The translations under genes and the position numbers were made by a program. A stretch of DNA of 64,000 bases, from the NCBI RefSeq assembly GCF_008704495.1, contig NZ_CP023699.1, forward strand, positions 248,001 to 312,000, read 5' to 3'. Within the stretch, counting starts at the first letter, position 1; every line of letters begins with the position of its first letter. The notes under the pieces were generated by a model. The model was given only the letters and a program-made list of their open reading frames with translations. It was not told the origin of the DNA and did not search any database. Positions 25,761-35,363 of the stretch are shown here, in pieces. Source of the DNA: Streptomyces kanamyceticus (lineage in GTDB: Bacteria; Actinomycetota; Actinomycetes; Streptomycetales; Streptomycetaceae).

Positions 25761-27272
25761 TCACGGGCCGTCCTGGTGCGCGTGCCGCGCCGTGGCGAGC
25801 CGCATCACGTCCTCCTCCGAGGCGCCGGGCGGGAGTTCACCGGCGATCCGGCCCTCGGACATGACCAGGACGCGGTCGCTCATGCCGATGAGCTCGGGCA
25901 GTTCGGAGGAGACCATGAGCACGGCGAGGCCCTCTTTCGCGAGGTCCCGCACGAGGGTGTGGATGGCGGCCTTGGCGCCGACGTCGACGCCGCGGGTCGG
26001 CTCGTCGAAGAGCAGCACGCGGGGGCGTGCGGCGAGCCACTTGGCGATGACGACCTTCTGCTGGTTGCCGCCGGACAGGTACTGGGCCTGCTGGTCGTGG
26101 CCGCGCGCCTGGAGTCTGACCCGTTCCAGGAGCGCGGTGAGGTCGCGGTCGGCGGGCGGCCGGTCGCGCTGGGGCACGGCGCGGGTGACCAGAAGGGCGT
26201 TGTCGCGCACGGACTGGCGCAGGGCGAGCCCCTCGGCCTTGCGGTCCTCGGTGACCAGGGCGATGCCCGCGCGGATGGCCCGGCGCGGGTTTCCCGGGCG
26301 CAGCGCGGTGCCGTCCACGGTCATCGCCCCGCGGGCGAAGGGCGCGGCGCCGAACAGGGCGCGCACCAGCGAGGTGCGTCCGGAGCCCTGCAGTCCGGCG
26401 ATGCCGGTGACCTCGCCCGCGCGCAGCGTCAGGTCGATGTCGCGCAGCCGGTCGTTGCCGCCGCCGCGCACGGTCAGGCGGACGTCGCCGATGTCCCCCG
26501 GACTGGCGCGCGGCGGGTAGTAGGCGCTCAACTCCCGCCCCACCATGGCCCGTACGACCTCGTCGGCGTCGGTCCGATCCGTGGGCGCGGTCATGACGTG
26601 GCGGCCGTCCTTGAGGACCGTGACCCGGTGCGAGAGGTCGAAGACCTCGCGTAGGCGGTGCGAGATGTAGAGGATGCCGAGGCCCCGGTCGGCGAGCCTG
26701 CGCACCAGCGCGTGCAGGAGCCCTGCCTCGTGGTCGGCGAGCGGCGCGGACGGTTCGTCCATGACCAGGACGCGCACGTCGGAGGCGAGGGCCTTGACGA
26801 TCTCGACGGTCTGCTGCCGGGCGACGGAGAGTTCGCGGACGTGGGTGCGTGGCGTGATGCCCGATACGCCGACCTCGTCGAGGAGTTCGGCGGTGCGGGC
26901 CTCCATGGCGCGGCGGTCGACGAGGCCGTAGCGGGTCGGTTCGCGGCCCAGGAAGACGTTCTCCGCGACGGTCCGGTGCGGCAGGAGGGCGAACTCCTGG
27001 TGGATGATGCCGATTCCGGCGGCCTGGGCCTGCGCGGGATGGGTGAAGTGGTGTTCCTCGCCGTCGAGCACGATGGCGCCCTCGTCGGGGACGTGTTCGC
27101 CCGCGAGGACCTTCATCAGCGTGGACTTGCCCGCGCCGTTCTCGCCGACGAGTGCGTGCACCTCGCCGGCGGCGAGGTCGAGCGAGACGCCGTGCAGCAC
27201 GCGCACCCCGAGAAAGCTCTTGGACACGCCGTGCATCGCCAACATCGTCTGTGTCGCCTGCATCGCCTGCAC
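25761..27272 (-). CDS. Sugar ABC transporter ATP-binding protein (RbsA-like, duplicated)
   Basis: A 503-residue double ATPase. The N-half has Walker A GENGAGKST (43-51), LSVARQQ and Walker B VMDEPSAPL. The C-half has a degenerate Walker A (GLQGSGRTS) and a full signature (LSGGNQQKVVIAKWLA) with LLFDEPTRGVD, as in RbsA/MglA/XylG. GTG 27272 follows AAGGAG with a 7-bp gap; the frame extending to 27395 would run over the promoter. It is the first gene of a six-gene operon. Confidence 0.88.
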   Translation of the reverse strand: MQAMQATQTMLAMHGVSKSFLGVRVLHGVSLDLAAGEVHALVGENGAGKSTLMKVLAGEHVPDEGAIVLDGEEHHFTHPAQAQAAGIGIIHQEFALLPHRTVAENVFLGREPTRYGLVDRRAMEARTAELLDEVGVSGITPRTHVRELSVARQQTVEIVKALASDVRVLVMDEPSAPLADHEAGLLHALVRRLADRGLGILYISHRLREVFDLSHRVTVLKDGRHVMTAPTDRTDADEVVRAMVGRELSAYYPPRASPGDIGDVRLTVRGGGNDRLRDIDLTLRAGEVTGIAGLQGSGRTSLVRALFGAAPFARGAMTVDGTALRPGNPRRAIRAGIALVTEDRKAEGLALRQSVRDNALLVTRAVPQRDRPPADRDLTALLERVRLQARGHDQQAQYLSGGNQQKVVIAKWLAARPRVLLFDEPTRGVDVGAKAAIHTLVRDLAKEGLAVLMVSSELPELIGMSDRVLVMSEGRIAGELPPGASEEDVMRLATARHAHQDGP

Positions 27273-27303
27273 CCTCGGCTCCTTCGGCAGCGGTCTGCAG
27301 AGC

Positions 27304-27332
27304 AATGTGATGAGACAACTTTGACCTGTCAA
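27304..27332 (-). promoter_or_regulatory. Promoter and dyad of the sugar ABC operon
   Basis: On the minus strand a TTGACA (27327-27332) is followed 17 bp later by CACATT (27304-27309), a strong -35 with a weak -10. The -35 lies inside the inverted repeat TTGAC-CT-GTCAA (27321-27332), a good position for repression by the divergent ROK protein. Confidence 0.5.
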
Positions 27333-27435
27333 GGGTCCAAGCAGCTTTCTTTGTACGGGAGTTGACGGTGACTTAGGTCGATCGTCGAACACCATCGGCC
27401 TTGTGAGCAGCGGAAGTCGTCCCTAGGGTGGCTCC

Positions 27436-28653
27436 ATGTCTGGAGCGCCGGATCACCCGTTTCCCGAGGCCTCTTCCGCCCCCGCCGCCGCGCCGTCCTC
27501 ACCCGGCGAGGTGCTCGCCCTGCTGCGTACGGGAGCCGCCGCGACCCGCGCGGACATCGCCCGTCTCACGGGGCTCGCCCGGTCGACGGTGTCGCAGCGC
27601 GTGGACGCCCTGATCGCCCACGGCTTCCTCACCGAGGAGGCCGACGGCGGGTCGACGGGCGGGCGGCCGCCCCGGAGACTGCGGCTGCGCACCCGTGAAC
27701 ACGCGGTGGCGGGGGTCGACTTGGGCGCCTCGCACTGCCGGGTCGCGCTCATGGACATCGGCGGCGAGACTCTGGCGCTGCGCGAGGACCCGCTGTCCAT
27801 CGCGGACGGCCCAGGGGCCGTTCTCGGCCATGTGGAGCGCGCGCTGCACACGCTCCTGAAGGAGGCGGGGCGCTCCCCGGACGCGCTCCAGTCGATCGGC
27901 GTCGGCGTGCCGGGGCCCGTCGAGTTCTCCACGGGCCGCCCGGTGGATCCGCCGATCATGCCGGGCTGGCACCAGTACCCCATTCCCGAGTTCTTCGCCG
28001 AGCGGTTCGGCGCGCGGGCCCTCGTCGACAACGACGTGAACGTGATGGCCCTCGCCGAGCAGCGCCGCGCCTTCCCCGACACCCGCTATCTGCTCTACAT
28101 CAAGGTGGGCACGGGCATCGGCTGCGGCATCGTCGCGGACGGCCGCCTGCACCGGGGTGCGCAGGGCAGCGCGGGCGACATCGGGCACATCCGCGTCGGC
28201 GAACTGGACGATCCCTGCCGGTGCGGCAACTCCGGCTGCCTGGAGGCGATCGCGGGCGGCGCGGCGCTCGCCCGCAGGCTGTCGGCGCTCGGCCTGGAGG
28301 CGACATCGGGCAGCGACGTCGTACGCCTGGTCAAGTCGGGCAACCGGGACGCCGTGCGGATGGTGCGCGAGGCGGGCCGATCGGTCGGCGAGGTGCTCGC
28401 GGGCCTGGTGAACTTCTTCAATCCGGACACCGTGGTGGTCGGCGGCGCGCTCGCCGCCGTGCACGACCAACTCCTCGCGGGCGTACGGGAAGCGGTGTAC
28501 CGCCGCTCGCATCCGCTGGCCACCCATGTGCTGCGCATCGAGCCGAGCCGCACCGGCGAGAACGCGGCGGCGGTCGGCGCCGGGATCCTCGCCGTCGAGC
28601 ACGCGCTGTCGCCGCGGCAGGTGGACCGGGTCCTGGCGGGCGCGGCACGCTGA
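27436..28653 (+). CDS. ROK-family transcriptional regulator
   Basis: A 405-residue regulator with an N-terminal winged HTH (ATRADIARLTGLARSTVSQRVDAL) and a C-terminal ROK/hexokinase-type domain: VDLGASHCRVAL, GVPGPVEFSTG, ALVDNDVNVMAL and the zinc motif CRCGNSGCLEAIAGG. These sense sugars and repress sugar uptake genes. The gene is divergent from the sugar ABC operon, its likely target; ATG 27436 is used. Confidence 0.9.
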   Translation: MSGAPDHPFPEASSAPAAAPSSPGEVLALLRTGAAATRADIARLTGLARSTVSQRVDALIAHGFLTEEADGGSTGGRPPRRLRLRTREHAVAGVDLGASHCRVALMDIGGETLALREDPLSIADGPGAVLGHVERALHTLLKEAGRSPDALQSIGVGVPGPVEFSTGRPVDPPIMPGWHQYPIPEFFAERFGARALVDNDVNVMALAEQRRAFPDTRYLLYIKVGTGIGCGIVADGRLHRGAQGSAGDIGHIRVGELDDPCRCGNSGCLEAIAGGAALARRLSALGLEATSGSDVVRLVKSGNRDAVRMVREAGRSVGEVLAGLVNFFNPDTVVVGGALAAVHDQLLAGVREAVYRRSHPLATHVLRIEPSRTGENAAAVGAGILAVEHALSPRQVDRVLAGAAR

Positions 28654-28793
28654 GCGAGACGCCGCCGGACCGTCGTACCGCGAGCCCCGCCGTCCCGCCC
28701 CGCGACGGCGCGATCCGGAAGCGCACGCGGCAGTATCGGCCACACCGTCAACTCTCCCTTACAGCAAGGGACTTGCGACCGTAGCGTCTGGGT

Positions 28794-29627
28794 ATGTCCG
28801 TTACCGACGCAGAGCAGATCGACCGGGCCAACTCCTCCGGTCGCACGCCGGTCGTGTTCGTGCACGGCCTCTGGATGCTGGCGAGCAGCTGGGACCACTG
28901 GCTCCCGCACTTCGAGGCCGCCGGGTACGCACCGGTCGCCCTCACCTGGCCGGGCGAAGCGGAGACGATCGCCGAGGCCAGGGCCCACCCCGAGGCCATC
29001 GCGGGCAAGACCGTGGGCCAGGTCGCCGACCACCTCGCGGGTCTCATCAACACCCTGGAGCGCAAACCCGCCGTGATCGGACACTCCGTCGGCGGGATGC
29101 TCACGCAGATCCTCGCGGGGCGCGGCCTGTCCGCCGTGTCGGTGGCGATCGATCCCGCGCCGTTCCGCGGCGTCCTCGCGCTCCCCGTGTCCACGGTGCG
29201 CTCCCTGATCCCGATGATCGCCAACCCCGCGAACCGCAAGCGCGCCAAGCAGCTGACCTACGAACAGTTCCGCTACGCCTACGCCAACGCCGTCGGCGAG
29301 GAGGAGGCCCGCGCCATCTACGACCGCTACGCCGTACCGGCGCCGTGCGCCCCGCCCATGCAGGCGGCCATGGCCAACTTCAATCCCCGTACCGAGGCGA
29401 AGGCGGACTCCCGCACTCCGCAGCGCGGGCCGCTCCTCATCGTCTCCGGCAGCCACGACAACGCCGTGCCCTGGGCGCTCGCCAACGGCGCGTACAAGCG
29501 GCAGAAGCGCAACACGTCCGTCACGGAGATCACCGAGCTGCACGGCCGCGACCACGCGCTGACGCTCGACAGCAGGTGGAAGGAGGTCGCCGACCTCGCC
29601 CTGACGTTCGTACGACGCTTCGTCTGA
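28794..29627 (+). CDS. Alpha/beta hydrolase
   Basis: A 277-residue hydrolase: HGLWM (oxyanion region), GHSVGG (nucleophile Ser), and a late GRDHAL (catalytic His), with an acidic residue in SHDNAVPW. It resembles lactonase/haloperoxidase-type esterases; the substrate is unknown. The start at 28794 has no strong ribosome site. It is followed 42 bp later by a second hydrolase. Confidence 0.8.
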   Translation: MSVTDAEQIDRANSSGRTPVVFVHGLWMLASSWDHWLPHFEAAGYAPVALTWPGEAETIAEARAHPEAIAGKTVGQVADHLAGLINTLERKPAVIGHSVGGMLTQILAGRGLSAVSVAIDPAPFRGVLALPVSTVRSLIPMIANPANRKRAKQLTYEQFRYAYANAVGEEEARAIYDRYAVPAPCAPPMQAAMANFNPRTEAKADSRTPQRGPLLIVSGSHDNAVPWALANGAYKRQKRNTSVTEITELHGRDHALTLDSRWKEVADLALTFVRRFV

Positions 29628-29669
29628 CGTGCCACGCGGCACCGACCAGACCGGGAAGGGGACATGCTC

Positions 29670-30491
29670 ATGGGCACCATCACGACCGCCGACGGGACCT
29701 CGATCCACTACAAGGACTGGGGTGCCGGGCAGCCCGTGGTCTTCAGCCACGGCTGGCCGCTGAACGCGGACGCCTGGGACAACCAGCTGCGTCTGGTCGC
29801 CGAGCACGGCTACCGCGCCATCGCCCACGACCGGCGCGGCCACGGCCGCTCCGACCAGCCGTGGCACGGCAACGACATGGACACCTACGCCGACGACCTC
29901 GCCGGGCTCCTGGCGAGCCTCGACCTCCGCGAGGCCGTCCTCGTGGGCCACTCGACGGGCGGCGGCGAGGTGGTCCGCGCGATCGGCAGGCACGGCACGG
30001 GCCGGATCTCCAAGGTGGTGCTCCTCGGGGCCGTCCCGCCCTTGATGCTCCAGACCGAGGCCAACCCGGAGGGCCTGCCCCCGGATGCCTTCGACGCCCT
30101 GCGAGAAGGGGTGCGCGCCGACCGCGCGCAGTTCTACCACGAGCTGAGCGTGCCGTTCTACGGCGCCGACCGGCCGACGGCCAGCGTGTCCCAGGGCCTG
30201 CGCGACGCCTTCTGGCTGCAGAGCATGCAGGTCGGCGCCAAGGCGGCGTACGACTGTGTGCGGCAGTTCTCCGAGACCGACTTCACGGACGACCTGCGGC
30301 GCATCGACGTGCCCACGTTCTTCGCGCACGGCGACGACGACCAGATCGTGCCGATCGTCGCCGCGGCCCGCAAGGCCGTGCACCTCGTCAAGGACGCGAC
30401 CCTGAAGGTGTATCCGGGCGCCCCGCACGGCCTGTACGGCGCCTACGAGGAGGAGTTCAACGCGGACCTGCTCACGTTCCTGGCGTCCTGA
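29670..30491 (+). CDS. Non-haem chloroperoxidase-type alpha/beta hydrolase
   Basis: A 273-residue protein of the cofactor-free haloperoxidase/arylesterase family: [22 protein letters not shown] (nucleophile Ser), GDDDQIVPI (Asp) and PHGLYG (His). The family hydrolyses esters and can form peracids. Two ATGs compete: 29664 (MLMG) is close to the ribosome site GGGAAGGGG, and 29670 (MGTITTADG) has better spacing and fits the family, so 29670 is used. Confidence 0.85.
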   Translation: MGTITTADGTSIHYKDWGAGQPVVFSHGWPLNADAWDNQLRLVAEHGYRAIAHDRRGHGRSDQPWHGNDMDTYADDLAGLLASLDLREAVLVGHSTGGGEVVRAIGRHGTGRISKVVLLGAVPPLMLQTEANPEGLPPDAFDALREGVRADRAQFYHELSVPFYGADRPTASVSQGLRDAFWLQSMQVGAKAAYDCVRQFSETDFTDDLRRIDVPTFFAHGDDDQIVPIVAAARKAVHLVKDATLKVYPGAPHGLYGAYEEEFNADLLTFLAS

Positions 30492-30506
30492 CCCGTCCCC
30501 GGTGCC

Positions 30507-31187
30507 CTACGCGCCGTCCCGCCGACGCACCATCTCGCTGATCCAGACCGGCGCGAACGGAGACGTGCAGCCGGGCGAGGTCGGGTAGTCCTTGAGCACC
30601 TGGAGGCGTTCGCCGATGCCGACGGCGCGGGCGCGGTGTTCGGCGTGGTCGATGCCGATCTGGGCCAGGCAGTGGTTCATCGCCCACTGAAGGCGCTCCG
30701 GCGCGCCCTTCATGTCGGCCTCGATGACGTCGAGCAGTCCCGCGAGGTCGAGGCCCGCGGGCTTCTTCGCCACGCGTTCGGTGGTCAGCGCCCAGCCTGC
30801 GCTCGCGACGACCGGGTCAGGATCCGCGAACCAGGCCAGGCGCAGCTCGTCGGCGTGCGGGCTCTTCTTCACCACGTAGTTCACGAGCCAGTCGTGCGTC
30901 TTGGGGGTGCGTGCCTCGCGGAGCATGGCGTCCAGCTCGGCGCGCCCGAAGTCCTTCGGGCGGCAGATCAGGAGCGCGAGCAGCCGCGCCGCGCTGTCGC
31001 CCGTGGCCCAGAGCTCGCGCGCGAGCTCCTGCCGCGTCTTCAGCCGCTTCGCGATCGCGCGCAGCTTGCCGAGGTTCACGGCGTGATCGTCGCCGTGCTT
31101 CTCGTTCACCGCACGGATCTTCGGGTCCGCGAGACCGGCCAACTCGGCCATCACCTCGGCCACGGTCGTCCCTGTCGTCTCGGCCAT
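30507..31187 (-). CDS. DNA alkylation repair (AlkD-like) protein
   Basis: A 226-residue, all-helical HEAT-repeat protein of the AlkD/DNA alkylation repair family (KIRAVNEKHGDDHAVNLGKLRAIAKRLK, then FGRAELDAML and THDWLVNYVV). AlkD removes alkylated bases; it may instead be a family member of another role, since the catalytic residues are not easily assigned here. ATG 31187 follows GAGGGACAG. It is convergent with the chloroperoxidase gene. Confidence 0.75.
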   Translation of the reverse strand: MAETTGTTVAEVMAELAGLADPKIRAVNEKHGDDHAVNLGKLRAIAKRLKTRQELARELWATGDSAARLLALLICRPKDFGRAELDAMLREARTPKTHDWLVNYVVKKSPHADELRLAWFADPDPVVASAGWALTTERVAKKPAGLDLAGLLDVIEADMKGAPERLQWAMNHCLAQIGIDHAEHRARAVGIGERLQVLKDYPTSPGCTSPFAPVWISEMVRRRDGA

Positions 31188-31274
31188 CTGTCCCTCACCT
31201 GCGCCGTCGTGTGCACGCAGCCTACGCGGTAAAGAAGTGGCAAGGCCGGGCCCGCGCGGGCCAGCATGGCGCGC

Positions 31275-31847
31275 ATGAGTGATCTCAGTGAACAGCGGCC
31301 CGCGCGATGGACCGAGGCGACCGTCTATCCCGACATGTGGACGGACCCGGACAACGACCCCCGTGACAGCGACGGCACCGGCCCGGACGGTGAGCTCGCG
31401 ACCCTGGTGGACTTCCTGTCGAGCTACCGCATGACCCTGCGGATGAAGTGCGAGGGGCTGAGCCCGGAGCAGCTGGCCCGGCGGTCGGTGCCGCCGTCGA
31501 CGATGTCGCTGCTCGGTCTCGTCCGCCACCTGGCCGAGGTGGAGCGGGACTGGCGCAACTGGCTCACGCACGACGATCCGCTGCCCAAGCTGTACGGCAA
31601 GAAGGACGCGGACTTCCACGGCGCCGTCTCCGAACAGGCCGTGGTCGACGCCGCGTACGCGGACCTGGAGCGCGAGCAGGCCGCGACCGACGCCGCGCTG
31701 GCCGCGTTCCCGGATCTGGGCCTGCGCGTGGGCAAGGACGGGATCGCGATCCGGGAGCTGCTCGTGCACAGGATCGACGAGTACGCGCGGCACAGCGGGC
31801 ACGCCGACCTGTTGCGCGAGTGCGTCGACGGACGGGTGGGGCAGTGA
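31275..31847 (+). CDS. DinB-like/DUF664 protein
   Basis: A 190-residue helical protein of the DinB/DUF664 superfamily: LLGLVRHLAEVERDWRNWL and RELLVHRIDEYARHSGHADLLRE, with two of the metal-coordinating His conserved. Relatives use mycothiol or bacillithiol, or are nickel-dependent enzymes. The start at 31266 (MARMSDL) is also possible; neither has a clear ribosome site. It is divergent from the AlkD-like gene. Confidence 0.75.
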   Translation: MSDLSEQRPARWTEATVYPDMWTDPDNDPRDSDGTGPDGELATLVDFLSSYRMTLRMKCEGLSPEQLARRSVPPSTMSLLGLVRHLAEVERDWRNWLTHDDPLPKLYGKKDADFHGAVSEQAVVDAAYADLEREQAATDAALAAFPDLGLRVGKDGIAIRELLVHRIDEYARHSGHADLLRECVDGRVGQ

Positions 31848-31917
31848 CGGCTGCCGGGCCCGGTCCCGTGCGCACTCCCCCGAACAGGTGGATCTCCCCT
31901 CTCCCCATTGGTCCACT

Positions 31918-32055
31918 CCACTGACGCACCGCAGGCGGTGACGGCTCCTTTGGCGAAAACCTGTTCGTAACCCGCCGGTACCGGCGCTGACATGGGGAAT
32001 CCCTTCTTCTGGGCATGATTGACGGATCGTCGGAGAGCCGGTACCACTGACGCAC
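31918..32055. repeat. 12-bp direct repeat before the amidase gene
   Basis: CCACTGACGCAC occurs at 31918-31929 and again at 32044-32055 in the gap before the amidase gene. The gap also holds the palindrome CGCCGGTACCGGCG. No riboswitch core could be recognised. Confidence 0.4.
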
Positions 32056-32103
32056 GCCCGGCCCCGCACGCCCCGTCACGCTTCATCGGCCCAGGAGGCT
32101 GCA

Positions 32104-34095
32104 TTGCGAGGATCCGACACCGCCCCTACCTCGTACGCGCGCAGACGAACCATCAGGACGGTGGGCGCTCTCGCGTCGGCCGGTCTGCTGATTCCGCTGC
32201 TCGGCGCCGCCCCTTCGGCGGGCGCCCCCGAACAGGCGTCCACCGCAGGGCTGCAGGGTGCCTTCGCGTCCGCCGCCGCCGAGTACCACGTTCCCCAGAG
32301 CGTGCTGCTCGGCGTCTCCTACCTCCAGTCACGCTGGGACGCGCACGGCGGCGCGGCCAGCGTGACCGGCGGCTACGGCCCCATGCACCTGACCGACGCC
32401 AGGACCGCCATCGCCAACGCCCCGCACCACGGCGAGGGCAAGGAGGACCCGCGCGGCGACACCTCGCGCCCGGCGCTCCCGCCGAAGGCGAAGATCCCCG
32501 CGGATTCCCAACTCCCGGCCAGGCTCAAGACGTTGCCCCGCGCCGCCGAGCTCACCGGCCGCTCTGCCGAGCAGCTGCGCACGGACGCCGCCGCGAACGT
32601 TGAAGGCGGTGCCGCGCTGCTCGCCGCCGCCCAGCGGGGGCTCGGCAAGCCGCTGAGCGCCGACCCCGCCGACTGGTACGGCGCCATCGCCCGCTTCTCC
32701 GGCGCGGACGACCGGGCCACCGCCGCGTCGTACGCCAATGACGTGTTCGCCGTCATGCGCGACGGCGAGCGGCGCGTCACGGACTCCGGCCAGCGCGTCA
32801 CGCTCGCGGCCGATCGAGGGCTGCGGACCGACCCCGCGCAGCTGCGGCGCATGGGGCTGCGCAAGGCGGCCGCGGGCGAGACCGAGTGCCCCAGGACCGT
32901 CTCCTGCGAGTGGATCCCCGCGCCGTACGAGGAGTTCAAGGACCCGCAGGGCAACCCGGACTACGGCAACCACGACCTGTCGGACCGGCCCAAGTCGCAG
33001 AGCATCGACACGATCGTCATCCATGACACCGAGGGCCGCTGGGAGGGGGTCCTGAACCTGGTGCAGGACCCGACGTACGTGTCGTGGCAGTACACGCTGC
33101 GCTCCACCGACGGCCACATCGCCCAGCACGTGAAGGCCAAGGACGTCGCCTGGCACGCGGGCAACTGGTACGTGAACTCCAAGTCGATCGGCCTGGAGCA
33201 CGAGGGCTTCCTCACCGCCCCGGACACCTGGTACACGGAGGCGATGTACCGCTCCTCCGCCCGCCTGGTGAAGTACCTCGCGAAGAAGTACGACATCCCG
33301 CTGGACCGGCAGCACATCCTCGGCCACGACAACGTGCAGGGCACCGTGACCTCGACGATCCCGGGGATGCACACGGACCCGGGCCCGTACTGGGACTGGC
33401 AGCACTACTTCACGCTGCTCGGCAAGCCGTTCAAGAAGACGGCGGGCCCCAAGGGCGGCCTGGTCACCGTGGCGCCCGAGTACGCCAAGAACCGCCCGGA
33501 GTACACGGGCTGCGTCAAGCCCGGCGAGACGTGCGTGCCGCACGGTTCGACCGCGGTCCGCGTGCACACCGAGCCGCGTGACGACGCGCCGCTGATCAAG
33601 GACATCGGCAAGCGCCCGGGCGGCCAGGACTCCACGATCGACGTGAACGACACGGGGCCGCGGCTCTCGACCGGCCAGCAGTACGCGGTCGCCGACCGCC
33701 AGGGCGACTGGACGGCCGTCTGGTACCTGGGCCAGAAGGCGTGGTTCAAGAACCCGAGGAAGCAGCCCACGGCCGTCGACGCGAAGGGGTACGTGGTGAC
33801 GCCGAAGGAGGGCGCCACCGAGGTCCCGGTGTACGGCCGCGCCTACCCGGAGAAGGAGGCCTACCCGGCGGGCGTGCCCGTGCAGACGGTCTCCCCGCTG
33901 CCGTACAAGATCCTGGCGGGCCAGCGCTACGTGATCGGCGACAAGGTGCCGGGCGAGTACTTCTACTCGCCGACGTTCGACACCGCGCCGCACAGGGTGG
34001 TGCGCGGCAAGGACATGTACTACGTCATCCAGTACGGGCACCGCGTCGGGTACGTGCGGGCCGCCGATGTGCGGGTGGTGCGGTCGGGTTCGTAG
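32104..34095 (+). CDS. Secreted N-acetylmuramoyl-L-alanine amidase
   Basis: A 663-residue exoprotein: a signal peptide (RRRTIRTVGALASAGLLIPLLGAAPSAGA), a helical N-terminal domain, then an Amidase_2/PGRP-type domain at 300-440 (TIVIHDTEGRWEG, VAWHAGNWYVNSKSIGLEHEG and HILGHDNVQG carry the zinc His residues) and C-terminal SH3-like repeats with VRVHTEPRDD. It cleaves peptidoglycan between the sugar and stem peptide, outside the cell. The start is TTG 32104 with an AGGAGG ribosome site five bases before it. Confidence 0.88.
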   Translation: MRGSDTAPTSYARRRTIRTVGALASAGLLIPLLGAAPSAGAPEQASTAGLQGAFASAAAEYHVPQSVLLGVSYLQSRWDAHGGAASVTGGYGPMHLTDARTAIANAPHHGEGKEDPRGDTSRPALPPKAKIPADSQLPARLKTLPRAAELTGRSAEQLRTDAAANVEGGAALLAAAQRGLGKPLSADPADWYGAIARFSGADDRATAASYANDVFAVMRDGERRVTDSGQRVTLAADRGLRTDPAQLRRMGLRKAAAGETECPRTVSCEWIPAPYEEFKDPQGNPDYGNHDLSDRPKSQSIDTIVIHDTEGRWEGVLNLVQDPTYVSWQYTLRSTDGHIAQHVKAKDVAWHAGNWYVNSKSIGLEHEGFLTAPDTWYTEAMYRSSARLVKYLAKKYDIPLDRQHILGHDNVQGTVTSTIPGMHTDPGPYWDWQHYFTLLGKPFKKTAGPKGGLVTVAPEYAKNRPEYTGCVKPGETCVPHGSTAVRVHTEPRDDAPLIKDIGKRPGGQDSTIDVNDTGPRLSTGQQYAVADRQGDWTAVWYLGQKAWFKNPRKQPTAVDAKGYVVTPKEGATEVPVYGRAYPEKEAYPAGVPVQTVSPLPYKILAGQRYVIGDKVPGEYFYSPTFDTAPHRVVRGKDMYYVIQYGHRVGYVRAADVRVVRSGS

Positions 34096-34120
34096 CACCA
34101 CCGTAGGACCACCATGAAGG

Positions 34121-34160
34121 GTCGGGTCCGGGTCCGCGTGGGGGCGGGCCCGGACCCGAC
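34121..34160 (+). terminator. Strong hairpin after the amidase gene
   Basis: Arms GTCGGGTCCGGG (34121-34132) and CCCGGACCCGAC (34149-34160) are perfectly complementary over 12 bp. The hairpin lies 25 bp after the stop codon. Confidence 0.65.
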
Positions 34161-34250
34161 GCACGGGGGACTCCGCCCGGCTCCGCGGGGTAGGGAAACC
34201 GGGCGTGGACCCTACCGGAGCGCGCTCGGTTTCCCTCAGGAGGTGCGGGA

Positions 34251-35257
34251 ATGTGGCTGAGCACGTCGAACGAGGAGCTGCCCGCGCGGGATCAGCTGCC
34301 GTTCTGGAGCGAGCTGGTCTCCCGCGAGCTGGCACCCCTCTCCCTCACCTGTGCGCAGGGCGCCGTGGACTTCCCCGCGTGGGCCTCGGTCCTCGACCTC
34401 GGCTCCGTGCGGGTGGCCGCGTTCAGCAGCCCGCCCGCGCACCTGAGGAGGACCTGGGCGGACATCCGGCAGTCAGACCCGGGCACGTACCAGCTGACGT
34501 TCGTGTCCGGCAGCCCGTTGTGGATCAGCCAGCGGCGCCAGGACTCCGGGCTCGTCTTCGGCGACATGGTGCTCTTCGACCTCTCGCAGCCCTTCGAGGG
34601 CGAGGTACCCGACCAGGGGCGCAACACGGAAGTGGTCATCGTGCAGCTTCCCAACGACGGCCTGCCGTTTCCGGTGAACAGGGTGCGTCAGCTCCTCGCC
34701 AGGCCCTTGTCGGCCCGCACCGGCATGGGAGCGATCCTCGCCCGATTCGTGACCTCGCTGAACGCCTACGGCCCCGACTGCGACCCCGGTGAGCTGGACC
34801 GCCTCGGCACGGTCGCCCTCGACCTGGCGGCCGCAGGTCTGGCCCAGCACCTGGGCGCGTACGAGGAGCTGCCTGCCGACACCCGCCGTCAGGCGATGCT
34901 GTCCCGCGTCAACGCCTTCATCGACCACAACCTCGGCGATCCGGAGCTGACACCCGCGGACATCGCGGCCCACCACCACATCTCCCTGCGCTCCCTCCAC
35001 TCGCTCTTCCGCCAGCAGGGCGAGACCGTGGCGGCCTCGATCCGCCGACGGCGCCTGGAACGCTGCCACGCCGACCTCCTCGACCCCCGGCTGCGGCGCC
35101 GCCCCATCAGCGCCGTCGCCGCCCGGTGGGGCTCCTGCGCCCGGCGGACTTCAGCCGGGCGTTCCGCGCCGCGTACGGCGTGTCGCCCAGAGAACTCCGC
35201 CGGACGGTGCCGCACGGCACACCGGCCGCGGGACGGTCTGCGCGGAACGACAAGTAA
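34251..35257 (+). pseudogene. AraC-family regulator with a single-base frameshift
   Basis: The N-terminal 190 residues resemble an AraC-binding-like domain (SNEELPARDQLPFWSELVSREL), and the C-terminal HTH begins DIAAHHHISLRSLHSLF. After ISAVAARWG the frame changes: near 35132 one T is missing relative to a GFLRPADFSRAFRAAYG ending, which is encoded in the next frame up to a TAA at 35255-35257. Read as is, the frame runs on to 36020 across an antisense gene. It starts at ATG 34251 after AGGAGG. It could be a real pseudogene or an assembly error. Confidence 0.75.
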
Positions 35258-35326
35258 CACCGCGCGCATCGACAACTCACGGCGCCCGCGGCGCGGCACG
35301 ATGGGAAGGCACCAGGGGGGAGCCAG

Positions 35327-35354
35327 GTCCTCGGCTTCGTACGGAGCCGGGGAC
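35327..35354. terminator. Hairpin between AraC pseudogene and GH95 gene
   Basis: GTCCTCGGCT (35327-35336) pairs with AGCCGGGGAC (35345-35354) with one G-T pair, between the convergent AraC-type and glycosidase genes. Confidence 0.4.
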
Positions 35355-35363
35355 CGTCTCCCA

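Noticed and set aside
31848..32103. A possible c-di-AMP (ydaO-type) riboswitch before the amidase
   Set aside because: Cell-wall hydrolase genes in actinobacteria often have one, but I could not find its conserved core here. The gap has only a short palindrome and a direct repeat.
32104..34335. A minus-strand 668-residue open frame across the amidase
   Set aside because: The amidase on the plus strand has a signal peptide, catalytic His residues and AGGAGG; the minus frame has only Arg/Val/Gly text.
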